A stretch of DNA of 64,000 nucleotides from Varroa destructor. Its lineage: Eukaryota; Arthropoda; Arachnida; Mesostigmata; Varroidae. The stretch is from the NCBI RefSeq assembly GCF_002443255.2, contig NW_019211454.1, forward strand, positions 21,605,037-21,669,036, given 5' to 3'. Shown here one piece after another: positions 35,306-48,560 of this stretch; the first letter of the stretch is position 1, and every line of letters starts with the position of its first letter. The notes beneath the pieces were generated by a model. It was not told the origin of the DNA and did not search any database. It was given only the letters and a program-made list of their open reading frames with translations. A program made the translations under genes and the position numbers.

Positions 35306-35377
35306 CTCCGATACCGGGAATTGAACCCGGGCCGCCTGGGTGAAAACCAGGAATCCTAACCACTAGACCATATCGGA
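35306..35377 (-). tRNA. tRNA-Glu (anticodon UUC), copy 2
   Basis: 72 nt with acceptor, anticodon and T arms identical to the first copy, anticodon TTC and discriminator G. The only difference is T for C in the D region, which keeps a normal tRNA-Glu structure, so both copies look functional. The minus-strand terminator is a T4 run at 35301-35304, weaker than that of copy 1. It lies 946 bases from copy 1 in the same orientation. Confidence 0.97.
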
Positions 35378-35640
35378 CGATGCCATGGTGAATATATAAT
35401 GATTAGATAACTTGATAGATAAATAATAATAAGTAAATATGATACCATCATATTTACTTATAAATACTATTTTACTCAAATAAGTGTTGTATGTTTCTAA
35501 TCAAATTAACTTATAGATATCGAAATAAGATGTTCATAAATGGTAACTCATTTAACATATTTACCCATAGTTATGATTATTAGGTAACCCTTACATATTC
35601 GGTCCTTTTGACCCATTTGAAAATTAGGTAAGAAGGAAGT

Positions 35641-38600
35641 TTCGTACGAATACGATGTTATAGTGCTACATTATACACGGTAAGAAGTAATATTTTTATA
35701 GCCATTAGATTTTTATGTTATATATATATATATCATTTTAAAGTATTATTTGTAAAGAATAAATATAGATTTATGATTATTTATCAAGATTGCAGAAATT
35801 TATATTGTAATTGAATATTTTAATAAAGTTATTGAATTAACGTCAGACTGATAAATAGAAAGAAAAGGTAAATCAATCATGAATAAGGATGATGACAATA
35901 AGGTATTATACTAATTTGTACAGAGTCGTGATTATTTATTATATTATGTAAAGGTTGCAGGAACTTATAAAAAAATCTTTCAATAAGCATATTACTTTTT
36001 TAATTGAATTTTTAAATCCATCTACACTTACATAAAGATATTATCATATAAAACACTTAATATTCATGAATAAAATAACAGTTATATATCAAATATTCAT
36101 GGTATTGTGTGATATAGATTTATCATTATTAAGCTTTTCTAAATCTTTATTATTACTATAGATACTCTTTATAATTTTTAAACCACCAGCTTATATCGTG
36201 AGCAGTAAGGAGAGATCTGTTAAATAATTCTTTCAACTAAATTACTTATTATCCAAACACGTACGGCAAACTTTCTGAAAAGACAGAAGTCCTACGATCT
36301 AACGATACTGGAATCATACGTATTACACTATCAGTCCATGATTGCTTACATAAAGCACTCCTACTAACGAAGACTTACAGTCTAATTTTCTACTGCCACA
36401 CTTTTCACAACGAAATTATGTTCAACAGGTCAAATTGCATGTTTAAGATAATGGGGTTAAGACAGAAGTGTAAGACAGCGGGCCATCTTTAGAGTCTCAC
36501 TCACAAATGTATCCTTTTTCTGTTATAAAACTCGGCAACAAGCTTTAAAGATTAAGTTAAAGAAAATGAAAATAGAAACAATCATTAAATTATCCGCTGG
36601 TTAATCGGGGCCCTAGATTTTTTAACTTTAAAAGTACTGGGTTACCATCATGACTTGTAAACTTTCGTGATTAATGCAGCAGAGTTAATTTTTAACGCTA
36701 TTACTAGTCTAGGATGAGCTAGGAAACTAGTAAAATTCAATGTCTGTTGTACGATCCCACTTAGGATTTTTTTGGTGTGTTCTGATTCAGCAAAGAGACT
36801 CATAGGAGTATGTCTTGAGTTTTTTGTAATCAGTGTCGTTGTTGGTTTTCTCGCCATCCATTGTTGCAATTTCGCTGCTGCCGCTGGCGACTATGACGTT
36901 CCTTTAACAGATATGCGATAATTAGAAATTTAATTTACGGAGGTACGCCCAAAGATAACTTGCCAAAGCCTCAAGCACCCTGGGCTACAAAAATGAAGTA
37001 GAAATTAACGGTTGAATCATTGAAGGCATCTCAACAGCATAAGATTCATAAGCTAATCAATATATTTAGATGTAAAGTCTGGAATTAAACGCTAATAATA
37101 ATAAGAAGAAGAACAAGGCCTTATTTTCTTGTGCTTGAATTTGTTACCTTGCATATAATCTATTTATTTAGATTCTAAATATATATATGTACTAAGAGTA
37201 GTGACGCAACGAGACACAGGGATTCAAAGTGAACATTGACCAACTTTCAGTTTCTTTCAAGCTGAGATTGATATTGATATTTTTTATATTTCGAATTTTC
37301 TTTCATGTGAAGCGATTAAAGGTAATCGTAAGTTTCATTAATGATCAATATATGAAGCCGGGAACATTTGAGCAGTTTGTTTAAACTTCAGAGCAGTGTT
37401 CCATTACAATAAGAGCAACGTCTGTGACCGCTAAACCAGTGTAGTTAGTTTGAAGTTCCCAACTTTACACCAGCCACTAGCCACCGATATGTATTGGTAA
37501 TTTTATCTCTTTTTGCGACTCCAGTGGACACACCCAGTTCACCAATTACTTTAAATATAATTTTATTTAAAATATATAAACCGCGTACTTTACTTACCTT
37601 CGCGCATATATATAAAAATATATTTCTCATATGTGAAAGTGCTCTATGAAAATCTGCTGACATTTTTCTTTTTTATTTTTTTTGTACAGGCTTAAATCTC
37701 TATTTTCCCTAAAGGCTTAGTGCGTTGTGAGTAATATTTTCAATATATGATTTTAACAGGGAAAGGAAATAATCATATTTAGAGGTAACTCCTGATATTA
37801 ATAACTCACACAATTTTAATGTTATATTGTTTAAACCGTATAAAGTATACTTGATCCAAAATTGAAAAACAGTTAAATAAACTTATACCAGCCATTTTTA
37901 TTGTCGTACAAAACATCAGTTCCCAGTTTTTTTTTTACACTAGTTATATTACGTAGCTCATACACACACTGTCAACGTCTACTCGTACACAGCAACATGT
38001 TGCAGTCTCATCAACTTTTTCCCATCATTCTAAATGCCATAAACTGTCGTCAAAATTTCTTTTTCATGTATAAGAAAAATGTCAACTGTAGCAGATTTAG
38101 GTCGAGGTCAAGTCAATAATCGGAGCAGTATTTCACACAGTTTGAAAAACTAAAACGCGTTCAATTTATTTGATACAAAGTTGTTCCGTCTCTATAACCG
38201 GAGAAAGAATAACTGGAATACAAAAAAGTATGTTTGGGTCACAGGAAAATATTCAATATTCGGGGAGTATCTATTGTAGGGAAGTGAATTTATAGAACCG
38301 CTTCAGCGGAGATCACAGAACGAAACTTCTTATCTGTTCAAAATGAGAGGGGGCGAGACACATTTTTCATTTTGTTTTCTAGCTCATGTCGTCGATATTT
38401 CATCATTGAGAGGTTCTTCTTCAATCATTTATTTATTCATTCATTTCGACCAATCATTTCATACTACTATTACATATTTTTAGATATTTATATTTGTGTA
38501 ATTAATATTTATACTGGATATTTTCATCTGTTTCAGTATTTACATAAACACACATGATCAGGACGAATACGTGGTTAGTAAACTCCAGCAAAAACTCTTA

Positions 38601-41249
38601 ACTTTCAAATCGTTAAAAGCCGTTCCTTTAATCATCAACAGATTGGTTTCTAATAATAATAATGATAATAATACACGTGCATGTACTTATGTAACGCCCG
38701 CCTAGACCTGCTACAATGTAGTTCAAATTATAGCTACATTAGTACGGTATGCAGCTATGGGCAACTAGACTCCACTTCGTTTCACTGTTTGCGGAAGGTC
38801 AAGTAATAACGTTAGTTTCGCTTGATTTACACATTGAACAAGACCCTTAACTCTATTATTTAAAATCAATCACTACTTCGTGTAAATGTTTTCAGTTGGT
38901 CAAAAATTACCTTTAATGTGAAACTATTTTCAATCTATATTCGATCAGCTTTTGAATGAAAAAAGTAGAATCGCGCCACAGTAAACACTGTAACGTATTC
39001 TTATTGTCAAAAAACTTGGATGGTGCCGACGACTTTTCGACATTTTGAAAATGCATCAAGATACGTACATACACATCCAATAAGCAGCGCAGACGTATAC
39101 GCGAACATGCACGCACACGTAACTCAATATTATTATTTAATACATGTTGTTCATTTATCATACAGGTAATGTTAACATTCCTATATTTTTCTGCCCTCCC
39201 CCGTTTTCATTCATGTGCTCTGTAAGACTTGTTCATTGTACATACATCATATATAGTTGAGTAAGTGTCCACGTTGCTACCTTCTCGACTACCTCAGGCT
39301 GATCTAAGCATCGTAGACAATGTTTCCTTTATAGTCTGCTTGTTGTTGTTGTAGTTGTTGTCGTCGCATACAATGCGGAATGGCAGTGTTGTTCATAAAA
39401 ATGATTATACTAATACGTGGATTGCATCATAAACTTTATATATATTTATGTAAAATTTTACAAATAAATACAGCACGTTAGGCTCTGCTTTATTCGCGTA
39501 CTTTTCTTGAGCGCAACTTCACTGAGATCACAAATTGTCAGTGATTGGCGCGATTCAGTTTAAAAGTACTAAATAATTACGTTGCATTTGACCCTCATGT
39601 ATAATATAATAATATAGTCCGCGTAAATATGCTGCTCTTCGTGATCTCTAAGCCACACAAGACTTCTTTTTGCCCAACAAAAAACACTTGTAGTTTATAT
39701 TGTTTTAAATCTGTTTCATCTTATAGTTATATCATCATTATAAGCAAGACAGCACAGGGGTTACGGCACCCTATTCACTCTGTTCTAAATATATTTCTAG
39801 TTTGAATTGCCACTTAGTCTATATTATCCATATAGATACATACATTTATAAATGTTTGTGATTCAATAAGATGTCGATAATCTCGATAAGTTGTGGCAGC
39901 GATTCAGGCTATCAGTCAATATTGTGCTGCTATATATCCAACAGACATTGGTTGCGCTTATGTTCCTCGTACACAACAAGCAAGGTATGCGAGGCAGCTT
40001 ACGGAATACATTCTCATTTTTTTTTTGTCATTGTATCCAGCTGATCGTTTCAGGAAAAAGTGAGTGCACTTTGAGGTACGCTCACAACCCATTTGCGGAA
40101 TTAATTAAATTCGTCTAGGCAGTCGGTTAGGTATTATTCTCGGGGACAACTTGGCTCAACCAAATTCAGCCGAAATATCCAGTAGACAGCTATTATAGTT
40201 CACATTAGGTACATTTGAGCATAGACAGTATGCTGTGTTCCTTCCCATGGTTGCCGGGATTGTGGTGGTATTGTTAGCAGCACCTTAGGCAAAAATTTGC
40301 GGAAAGAAAATATAGCCAATATGGTTGCTGGGCCACAATAGGCCAGAGGTACAAAGAAAGAGGCTGTAGTTCCATGGCTTTAACTAGAACCACACTTCGC
40401 GACGATTTAGTGTTTGGTGCAACGGATTTACTAACAGGACTTTGCAACATACATATAAAATGTCTTGCAATAGGTGCGCTTGTTTCGTGCTAGTGGTAAG
40501 CCATCTCGTATAAAGTTAATGCATTTGGAGACGATGTTCAAAAGATCTATCAATACGCAGTATTCATATGACTTTGTTGTCCCATGGTGCTAAAGTAAAC
40601 TTTTTATGTATTACGTTCGTAACAGGATTGTTGACGATCGACAGTTTCAATATGAGTTACTCTTTGAGTAATATCGTTTTTCCATTAATTAAATATTGAA
40701 GAGATTGGGATCAAAATGCGAAACCTGGACAAAATATCTTGATAGAAAGAGTACCAAATAAAGTACTTGAAGGGATATTTTAAATTGCATTGTCTTTGCA
40801 TTAGTCATTTGACCTTGTTTGGGTACAACGAGAACACTCCCGAGTTTTCTGCCCGATTTTGCTGTTGATAGAAGCCAAAATTTCGGTTTCTTCAATATAT
40901 TTGATAACCCGGACCCACTTGAGCGACTATATATAACCCAGTTAGTTAGCCTAATCTCGAAGTTATAGGAAACCAAACAATTATGTTCATTAGTCGCGCC
41001 TAACGTAGAGAAACTGTTTAGATTATTTTCCACTAAAATTGTTACTCATTGCCTTAACCTGCGCTTGTCTGACTTTACGCCTTTAATTACTACTTTAGAC
41101 TTACGTCAGCAAAAATGCTGTACCATGTTACCACTTTGGCGCCTGGTCTCTTAGAGAAATCGATACTCTGGGCCTTGCTTCTGCCCATGCAGGTACTCAA
41201 CACCATCCCATTAACAGCTATTTAGTCGGCACAATTATATTCTTCAGCT
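35641..41249. other. Long AT-rich gene-free region
   Basis: I see no exons, RNA genes or transposon coding sequence. The part 35640-36230 is extremely AT-rich. Short frames on both strands have no family features. The 3'UTR of the Polycomb-like gene must lie at the right end; a variant poly(A) signal (ATTAAA on the minus strand, about 41081-41086) is some 165 bases past its stop codon. Confidence 0.5.
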
Positions 41250-44200
41250 TCATCGTCTTAGGAGCAACTCCATTACGCCACCCCTCAACACCCGAGAGGC
41301 AAGGACCGCTTCGCCAAATGCTATTTTTATAAGACTTGTGTCCCCCGCAAAAGCAACCACTCTTCGGCAGTGTTCATTCTCACCATCAGCTTCGCCTTCG
41401 TACATATCCATTGTAATACTTCTTCCTGTTTCACTTAATGCAGCAGACCTTCCACTGCTTCTGGTCGGTGTTTCCCGTTGTTGTTCCATAGAGCTTTTGA
41501 AAGCGAACACGCTCGTCATCTCTTCGACGTTCCCAGCTTCTGTCTCAAGTACGATTGTCGTGTCTGGCCCAGAGTTCAGTGCTGATGCTTCCATATTAAG
41601 AGACGGATTTGATATTGAGTTTGAATTCGACGATTCGCTTATATCGGCGACAGCCGCTGAAGCATTCAGGAGCGCCAGTTTTGCTGAATGTCTACGTCGG
41701 AGACGTTTGCAGCGAATTTTTCCATCCTTGGTGATCACCTACATAAATAATATAGAGCGCAGTCAGAAACATAACCGCGAGATTAGAAGAGTTCTGCTAA
41801 AAACACTGGTGTATTTGTATTGCTTACGAGTTCTAATGGATTTAGGTTTAAAATTGCTATGATCTCTTAGCACATGCAACATTTTCGCAACGTGTCATAT
41901 TCTCAAAAAGTTTTGCTAGCATGATTTCAAAACAAAGTTCTCATCTTTCGAATTTCCAAGAATATCATAACATCCACTTAGATATGTGCTGCAGATACGG
42001 TATAGTGACTTCCAAGGCAATCAAACTCAAGTACAAGACACTGTAAATAGCTTTGCCAATCGAGGTACTTTCGACCCGTAATAGAGTAAGGGTTCTGTAA
42101 CTGAACTTACCAGATCTCTTGCTTGTAGCACCCTTTTTTTGACCGTTGTTCTAGGACCGGGCTCAGTGTGAAGCAAACCAAAAGACCCAAGACTCGACGT
42201 TCCTCCAGGATCTTCATAAAAAGGATTATTTATGCCTGAGAAACTTTCAGGTATAGGTATCCGCGCTAGAGAGGCCGTTACTACCAGCTCTTCCACCTTC
42301 TCGTCCAACAATTCTGGAGTTATCTGAAGAAATAGACGATTTTTAAATGCTGTAGTTTTCCATCACTCAGGGACCTGTAGTACAGTATTAGTGATAATGT
42401 TGTAGCGCTTGGTGGTGAAAAAATCACTTTAATAAATCCACAATCACTTCAAGTAAAGAAAGACGTAATTTCGACAAACCTCATCTGGCCCAGTTTGTAA
42501 TTTTTTCCCCCGTCGTTTTCGCTTTTTCTTCTGTTCTTGTACTGCAGTTCGTGGCCGGAGCTTATTCCGAATCGGCTCGTCGTCAAGCCCCTCAGCTTCT
42601 TCAGGCTGATCACCGCTATCACCCATTTCTCTCTGAACATCCACCATCCTGCTACGACATTCATAGTCCTCTGCAGGTAGTATCATTTCTCGTTTTAGAT
42701 TATTCGCCTCCGTTTGGCAGTGCTCCAGATTGACAGCTGAATGATCAGGTTCATTAGCGTCAGAATAGTAATCATCGTCATCATCATTGTCGTCGCCACC
42801 TAGGGTAACAGACGTGTTATTTCGCGCGCAGCGTCGCCTATCCTCATCAGGTTCATCCTCGTCCTCATCGCGTTCATCATCATCGCCGTCGTTATCGTCT
42901 TCATGTTTTAATGTTTGGTGCGTTTGTGTCGCTTGTTGCTGCTCTTGGCTTTCACGTTGTTGCGGTCTTGTGAGGCTATCGAAGAGATCATCAAAGTTTG
43001 TTTTGGAAGCAATCGATGTAGCTGAAGACGAAGTGATTGTCGACGAAAGCGAGATCTCATCATCCATTTGAGATGAACGTCCGGAGCGAGCCCCTCGTGA
43101 TGGTGACCCACTTTTGTCCAACACTGAAGGTTGACTATAGCGTCTGCAATAAAAAAGATCAATACAAAATTAATTCCAACCGAACTACTACGGGTGAGTT
43201 TGATCAAATTTTTCAGACATTAGGAATGATGCACTTATTTTCATTCATCGTTTCTTACGTGAGTTTTATGCGATATAGCCCTTTCTTAATGCATACACTT
43301 TTACAGCACCAGCGAATGGACCTACTCAGGATATTTACGTGATTAGAGTATCCGCTTGACTAAATGTAGCGTTGTTTCAGTCACGGAACACTAAGAAATC
43401 CTGCTTTTCCGCTTAGTTTCAATTAAACATACCTTTACTACAGTTTATAGCAGCGTACACGTATCAGAAAATATCGATCATATAACTTTGCAAATGCACT
43501 CAGTTATGTCTAGGTTTACATTGTCAGTAAGTTGCACTAGCGCATCTGTGATCGAAAAAAATTCACCGCTTGGAAATACCTTTACGTGCAAGAAAAATGA
43601 GTATGTAAATTAAAACCTCAGCTAGCAATTTATTTTCGCACTTACAAACTTTGCCGGATGACCTGCCAATGTTGTGCGGATAACGAGGGCAATCTTTGCG
43701 GGTCAATTAATGCAAACGCCGGTCCACCATGACCTTCACCGTTTCCTAATGCCACGGGACGAAACCTCTGGCGGACGTGACGAAGACAGTAAAGCACGTG
43801 ACTATGGCGTTCCTCCGTACTGCACGCATCTAACTGTAAATGAAACAAGAATTCCACATAAACCCTTCTACGTCAACTATTCGATTGGATTTATCATGAG
43901 GTAGAGAATTATGACAATACAAGACTTTGCGATTCAGCTCGACCTCTAGAAGCAGCTTTACGCAATTGGTATGTATAAAACATTTTTTATACGTGTACAG
44001 CCATATTTTGCCAAGGTCATGAAGTTATAGTTTTGTTCCAGCGGACGCACCTCATGAGGGACCTGCAGTAAACTCCATATTGAATCGAGATATGGAAAAA
44101 TTTCGGACCGCGTTTGAAAGAACTCCTTGTTTGGCTGAGTAAGGTGAAGCTGGTACATGAGTAGATCCGCAACGTCTACCCAGGAGAGTCTCAGTCGTCG

Positions 44201-46196
44201 TAAGTACTCGGGCCCACGAGTACAGATCGAGCAACGATAGTTATAGAAGAGATCACCGCGCAGCAGTGGCCACTCAAGGCACCGAACACACTCTGTCGAT
44301 AAAAAAAAACAACGAACTCCGACATTCATCCTGTGCGCACCTCTATTCACTATACATACACTGCACATAATAACAGTTACACGTGGTACAACCCTAAACT
44401 CTGCTGTACAGCCCCCATAAAGAACCGTATTTTCCGAAACCCATATTACTGATATTGGTTGAAAGTGGTATAATTTTACACCGAGCGAACAACACTTTTC
44501 CTTCAAATAATCCTTATCCTAGAAGTGATTATAACAAAATGGTATTTATTCTACAATATAAAGAAGAGCTGAAGGAAATCTCCAGAATAAATACAAAAAT
44601 TCCTAAAGATAGCTAAAAAAACATTCCTATACAAGAAACGATTCTATTCTTTTTTACAGAATTACATTACCTTGGTGAAACCATTGAAGGCAAGTTCTGC
44701 ATTGGAGCATCTTCTCTTTCCATACGCCGTCTTTCCCGCAGTAGCAATATCGATTATTTGTGTTGTGAGTATGTTCGGGATCCCAACCTAACTTCGAAGG
44801 CGAGTACGGCAGACTAGTCTGATACAAAGCACGAGTGATTGCCCGAAAATTCTTAGCACTTTTCTGTTGAAATGATAAACAGCAGAGAGCACGTAGATAA
44901 TTACACATCCTCTTCGATTGATTGCAGAAAATGTTCATTTCTGTAACTCTAAACGATGTACTGGTGTTAACAGCCTTTGTTAATTAACTTAACGAAACTA
45001 ATATATTAGATTAAATATGATAATTAAATGTGATAAAGTGTAATAATATACCCTGACGGATCCTTGAGGCACACAACTCCTACACCTCCAAAGCCGGCTC
45101 GAGTCGTCAATGAATACTTGGGGAATCCGTGGTAAGTGACATGTTTGATGGAAGCCCTTACGACACTCGCAGCAAACTACCACAATAGATGGTGAAGACT
45201 CGTGCTGTGACCCATCCACTGATGATTCTCCGCACGCCGAACAGGGCAACACCAAACGAAGGGTAAAGCTAGTATCCAACGTGAGAGCGAAAAGATCAAT
45301 TAGTGTTTTTATAATAAAAGGTTTAATTTAGGCGATAACAATTAAAGCCCTTTGCGCCACTTAAAAATTATTTCAAATGAAGTTGAATGCGCCCAGTAAA
45401 CTAAGTGTGGCCGAATAAATAAAAATAAATTCGATTTCCAGGTTTAACCAAAAATTTAGAATAGATGCACAGAAAAATCAACATACCACGTGTCTTCTTC
45501 CGTAGCGCTACCGCTATCCGAATTTTTGGTGCTCTCACTACGTGGACTGTCCGTAGTGATAGAGTTCTTTGAGTGAAGGCTACCTCTTCGTTGCGATGTT
45601 CCATTGATCACAGCATTTGGAGGCCGGCCGCGTTTTCTCTTGCCTGTCGGCGCGCTTCCACCTTTGACGGGTACAAGACCTTGCTCTAGTCCAGATGACG
45701 ACCGAGATGCCCCTGCGGAGCTACCTTTGCCGCCTCCTGCTCCCGCGGCCGCCAATGCAGCCTTGAGGAAAGCGGCACCCCGACTGCCCAAACTCCCCAT
45801 CGACATTCTTAATATCTGGCGTCGTGGGCCACACCTGAAGCGACGTAGCAGTTCGTGTATATAAAAAATTACTAGTGGTGTTCCATATGTGAACTCAATA
45901 TACTGTATTTATAAATGTATAAATCGGTTCTTTTTAGACATATTTAGATTTTTGGGCTGAAAGCTATGGATACTGATATACCTGCCAAATGCTTCAAGGA
46001 TTGTTTGTAACACTACCGGCATTGAAATAAATACTTCCTCTATCTGGTACTCAAAACCACGCCAGTTTAATGGGAACATAGAGACTTCATTATGAACTAT
46101 GTAACTTTTATCCCGGGGAGCCTGAATAAGTATAGTGAGCGTAGTACTTACAGCACCAATGTGAATCGGACCAGTCAGATTTGAAATTGACTCTGA
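41250..46196 (-). CDS. Pcl: Polycomb-like PHD protein (PCL/MTF2/PHF1/PHF19 family), 5' end not found
   Basis: A PRC2-associated chromatin protein. Exons, 5' to 3': 46152-46196, 45982-46121, 45487-45834, 45052-45268, 44671-44863, 44051-44292, 43646-43833, 42480-43143, 42111-42323, 41250-41738; 912 codons in phase before the stop. Exon 45487-45834 has Ala/Gly and Ser runs and an AT-hook-like KRKRGRPP. PHD1 (45243-45073) shows CSAC, CCEC, GFHQTCH, CRSC. LPYSPSKLGWDPEH then leads to PHD2 (44746-44222): YCYCGKDGVWKEKMLQC, CLQWFHQECVRC, YRCSIC. GPEYLRRLRLSWVDVADLL and the following exon are the PCL extended-homology/winged-helix region. Exon 42480-43143 has a long Asp/Glu tract, then a basic KKKRKRRGKK. 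The last exon ends in a divergent match to the PCL C-terminal domain (IKIAFGEAVLASRVL). The two first exons listed are supported only by splice sites, phase and open frame; they do not resemble the Tudor domain that normally precedes PHD1. No start codon is assigned. Confidence 0.88.
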
Positions 46197-47681
46197 CTGA
46201 AAATAAAGATCGGAGCATCGTTGTCCTTATTATTACCAACAAAGTCATTTAAAAAAGAACCGATTGATTTTTATCAACCTCGATTACAGCGAGGTATGTT
46301 GTGATAAACATATTTGCTATGTTCAACTAGAGAACCGAGTGCTTTACCGAAAATCGGTTGATTATGACGGTATAATGGATTATGACGCCTGTTCAATTAC
46401 GATAGTCCCTTTTTTCTTGTGTGACTGCCTTCGTCGTTGAATAGCTTATGGAGTTATTTGTTAGTTCCCGCAAAAGGTACCTTGTTGATAAAATTTCCTT
46501 CTGTGATCTTTTCCGAAAGATGAACCAAGATAAAAATTAATTAAATCTCGTAAGCCAAAGGCCATTTTCATAAAGATTTCACCACGAAAATAATTTAACT
46601 CTCAGAGGCGACGTAGCTGTCTCAATACATGTGCAAGTATTTGCTATGACAGAATCAAGATAATCGCACTGCATGAGTTTAGCCTCTATAACACTACTCA
46701 TCTTGATCATTCTCTTAACTTTAATGCATTGTACTATAGTTTAGGTGTATTCAGCTTCAACAGACTTCAACCTGTCATGTTAGTTATTCCCCGATTTCTT
46801 CATAAATCCAAATCTACAGAACCCGATGCTCTAGCGCCACCTAAATGGATGTCATTCCTAATTAATGGCGAGCAGAAATAACCGAGCAGGCTCAGTCGTT
46901 TGTTTCATGCCCACCAAAAACCTACCTATACCAACCATCTTATATTTTGAAAAAAATCATAATTTTTATGAAAACTTCTTATCATTCCATTTAATCGGAG
47001 TAGTCGTAGCTCTCGCTAAACAGAGATACAACTCTTGTCTAATGCAATCCAACGAAGTCTTAATACGAAACCAATTTCAGTCTTGACTGCTATAACAACC
47101 ATCTTTAAAGGATATTTAGAAGACGGTGCACAAGCAAGCTTATTATAATCAGCGCTAATTTTAGTGAGGTTTGAATCCGGTCGTAAACACGCTTCGTTGT
47201 ATGCTAGAAAGCGGCCCTCTGATGAAGCGCTTAATGACGGTGCCAGGCGTAAAACTCGAAACATTTATTCATTTTGATAAAAAGTGCTACTCATTTATGT
47301 CTTGATATGTCTGGTAAATGAAAAGTGATCAAATATGTCAGAAATCCGTTTTTCTAAAGAAAATGTTTACTTTATGTTGACGCTGACAGTACTTAACTAA
47401 ATGCACATTACGGATCCTTACTAGGACTTTCACTTCGTATTCAGCTATCTCCTCACCGCTCAACGGCATGAAAACAATCTTGATGCCGAATAATCCTATA
47501 TAGTACTTTTAAGTTATTTTTACTATACAGAGTCTTTATACTAGCTCTCTTTTTATAAAGATGAATATCAGCATACAAAAGGAAACGAAAGCCCACATCT
47601 GGCATATAACTTTGAACTTTATTGCAAATATTCATTAAAGGCTCCTTATACCTTACTTATATAGCACTGCTATGATGTTGT
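46197..47681. other. Possible further upstream Polycomb-like exons, unresolved
   Basis: Minus-strand stretches that look weakly exon-like are 47420-47476 (MPLSGEEIAEYEVKVL followed by a GTAAGG donor) and about 47104-47264 (an open frame ending KYPLKM then GTTGTT). Neither has a good acceptor with phase that fits the exon at 46152-46196, so I do not include them in the gene model. The rest is plain AT-rich DNA. Confidence 0.25.
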
Positions 47682-47720
47682 GTAACTAACACGATCTTAT
47701 AATAAGATCGTGTTAGTTAC
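47682..47720. repeat. Perfect 39-bp palindrome
   Basis: 19-base arms, GTAACTAACACGATCTTAT at 47682-47700 and its exact reverse complement at 47702-47720, with a single A at 47701 between them. Nothing outside the arms continues the symmetry. It sits about 330 bases before the mariner relic. Confidence 0.95.
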
Positions 47721-48039
47721 TGGTACGACGTTTCTGGAAACTTCCCCAATAAGCAAAGTCCTTAAGGCACTGCTCAGCAGAACAAGCTGTAATGTGAAGT
47801 GGAAATGGGAGTGTGGGTTGAACATCTGGCACAGGCGGAAAGAGAATGTAAATTGCTAAGTAATACTATCCAAGTAAAATAACCTGACTATGCCAAGAAA
47901 TTATGCTAAGCAAAGTTTTAGCACAATGCTTCTTCATGTATAGCAGATAGCAATGCATTCATTCATCTTAACAGGACGAAATAAACTTTCATTGACCTCG
48001 ACCCTTAATCGAGCTCTCCCGTTATCACAACCTACTGAA

Positions 48040-48560
48040 TATCGCAGCGTGTCCTAGATGAACTCCTTAAATTCCTACGATATTTCGTCCGAACTTTCGT
48101 TGTGAAATGCGCCTCTCGTAGTGGTCGACCAAGTACAGAAAAGTTGATAAAATTATTACGGAAGTTAGGCGAGACTTAGTAGCCATGGTATCGCCAAGGA
48201 ACTAAACATCCACCACATAACAATTTTAAACGATTTAAAGAAAGCTGGCTACATGTAAAAGTATGTTTGAATGCCACACGGATCGATGCAAACGAATTTA
48301 CTCGATCATAACTCCATTTGTGAAGCTCTAAATAAATGCAATGAAATCGAGTAATTTCTAAGTTGGTTTATCAAGGGTGATGAAAAGTGGATCACAGGCG
48401 GCAATAATGTGCAAATAAGAAAAAAAAGAAAAATCTGCTTCGTAATCTGCGGCAAAACCCAGACTGACGTCAAAGAAGGTGATTCTGTGAGTTTAGTTAG
48501 ACCGGAAGCGCGTATTGTGAATTTCTGTCGCCCGGTTGATTCTATTTACCTTCTTACGGC
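48040..48560 (+). mobile_element. Decayed mariner-family transposase fragment
   Basis: Reading across frames gives successive mariner transposase segments in the right order: SRSGRPSTEK (from 48112), LKKAGYM (about 48236-48256), a degenerate WMPH...NLLDHNSICEAL, then KGDEKWITGGNN with GDEKWIT at 48376-48396, which holds the first catalytic Asp of the D,D34D triad. Stops and frameshifts separate the segments, and after KRKICF the similarity fades, so the second and third catalytic Asp are not visible. No terminal inverted repeats were found. It is a dead remnant; the family call rests on recall of mariner sequence. Confidence 0.8.

Larger units (their letters stand above)
34290..35640. repeat. 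Tandem segmental duplication carrying tRNA-Glu
   Basis: The two tRNAs are not alone in being duplicated. The 5' flank of copy 1 (34432-34680) and of copy 2 (35378-35640) align over about 250 bases, for example CATTTAACATATTTAC at 34588 and again at about 35550, then ATGACCCTTA / GTAACCCTTA and AAATTAGGT. Weaker similarity continues on the 3' side (about 34305-34359 against 35250-35305). By eye the flanks agree at roughly 70-75%, while the tRNAs differ at one base, as expected for an old duplication with selection on the genes. Confidence 0.75.

Noticed and set aside
41338..41862. 174-codon plus-strand frame
   Set aside because: Antisense shadow of the last Polycomb-like exon, which has homology, an acceptor in phase and a stop.
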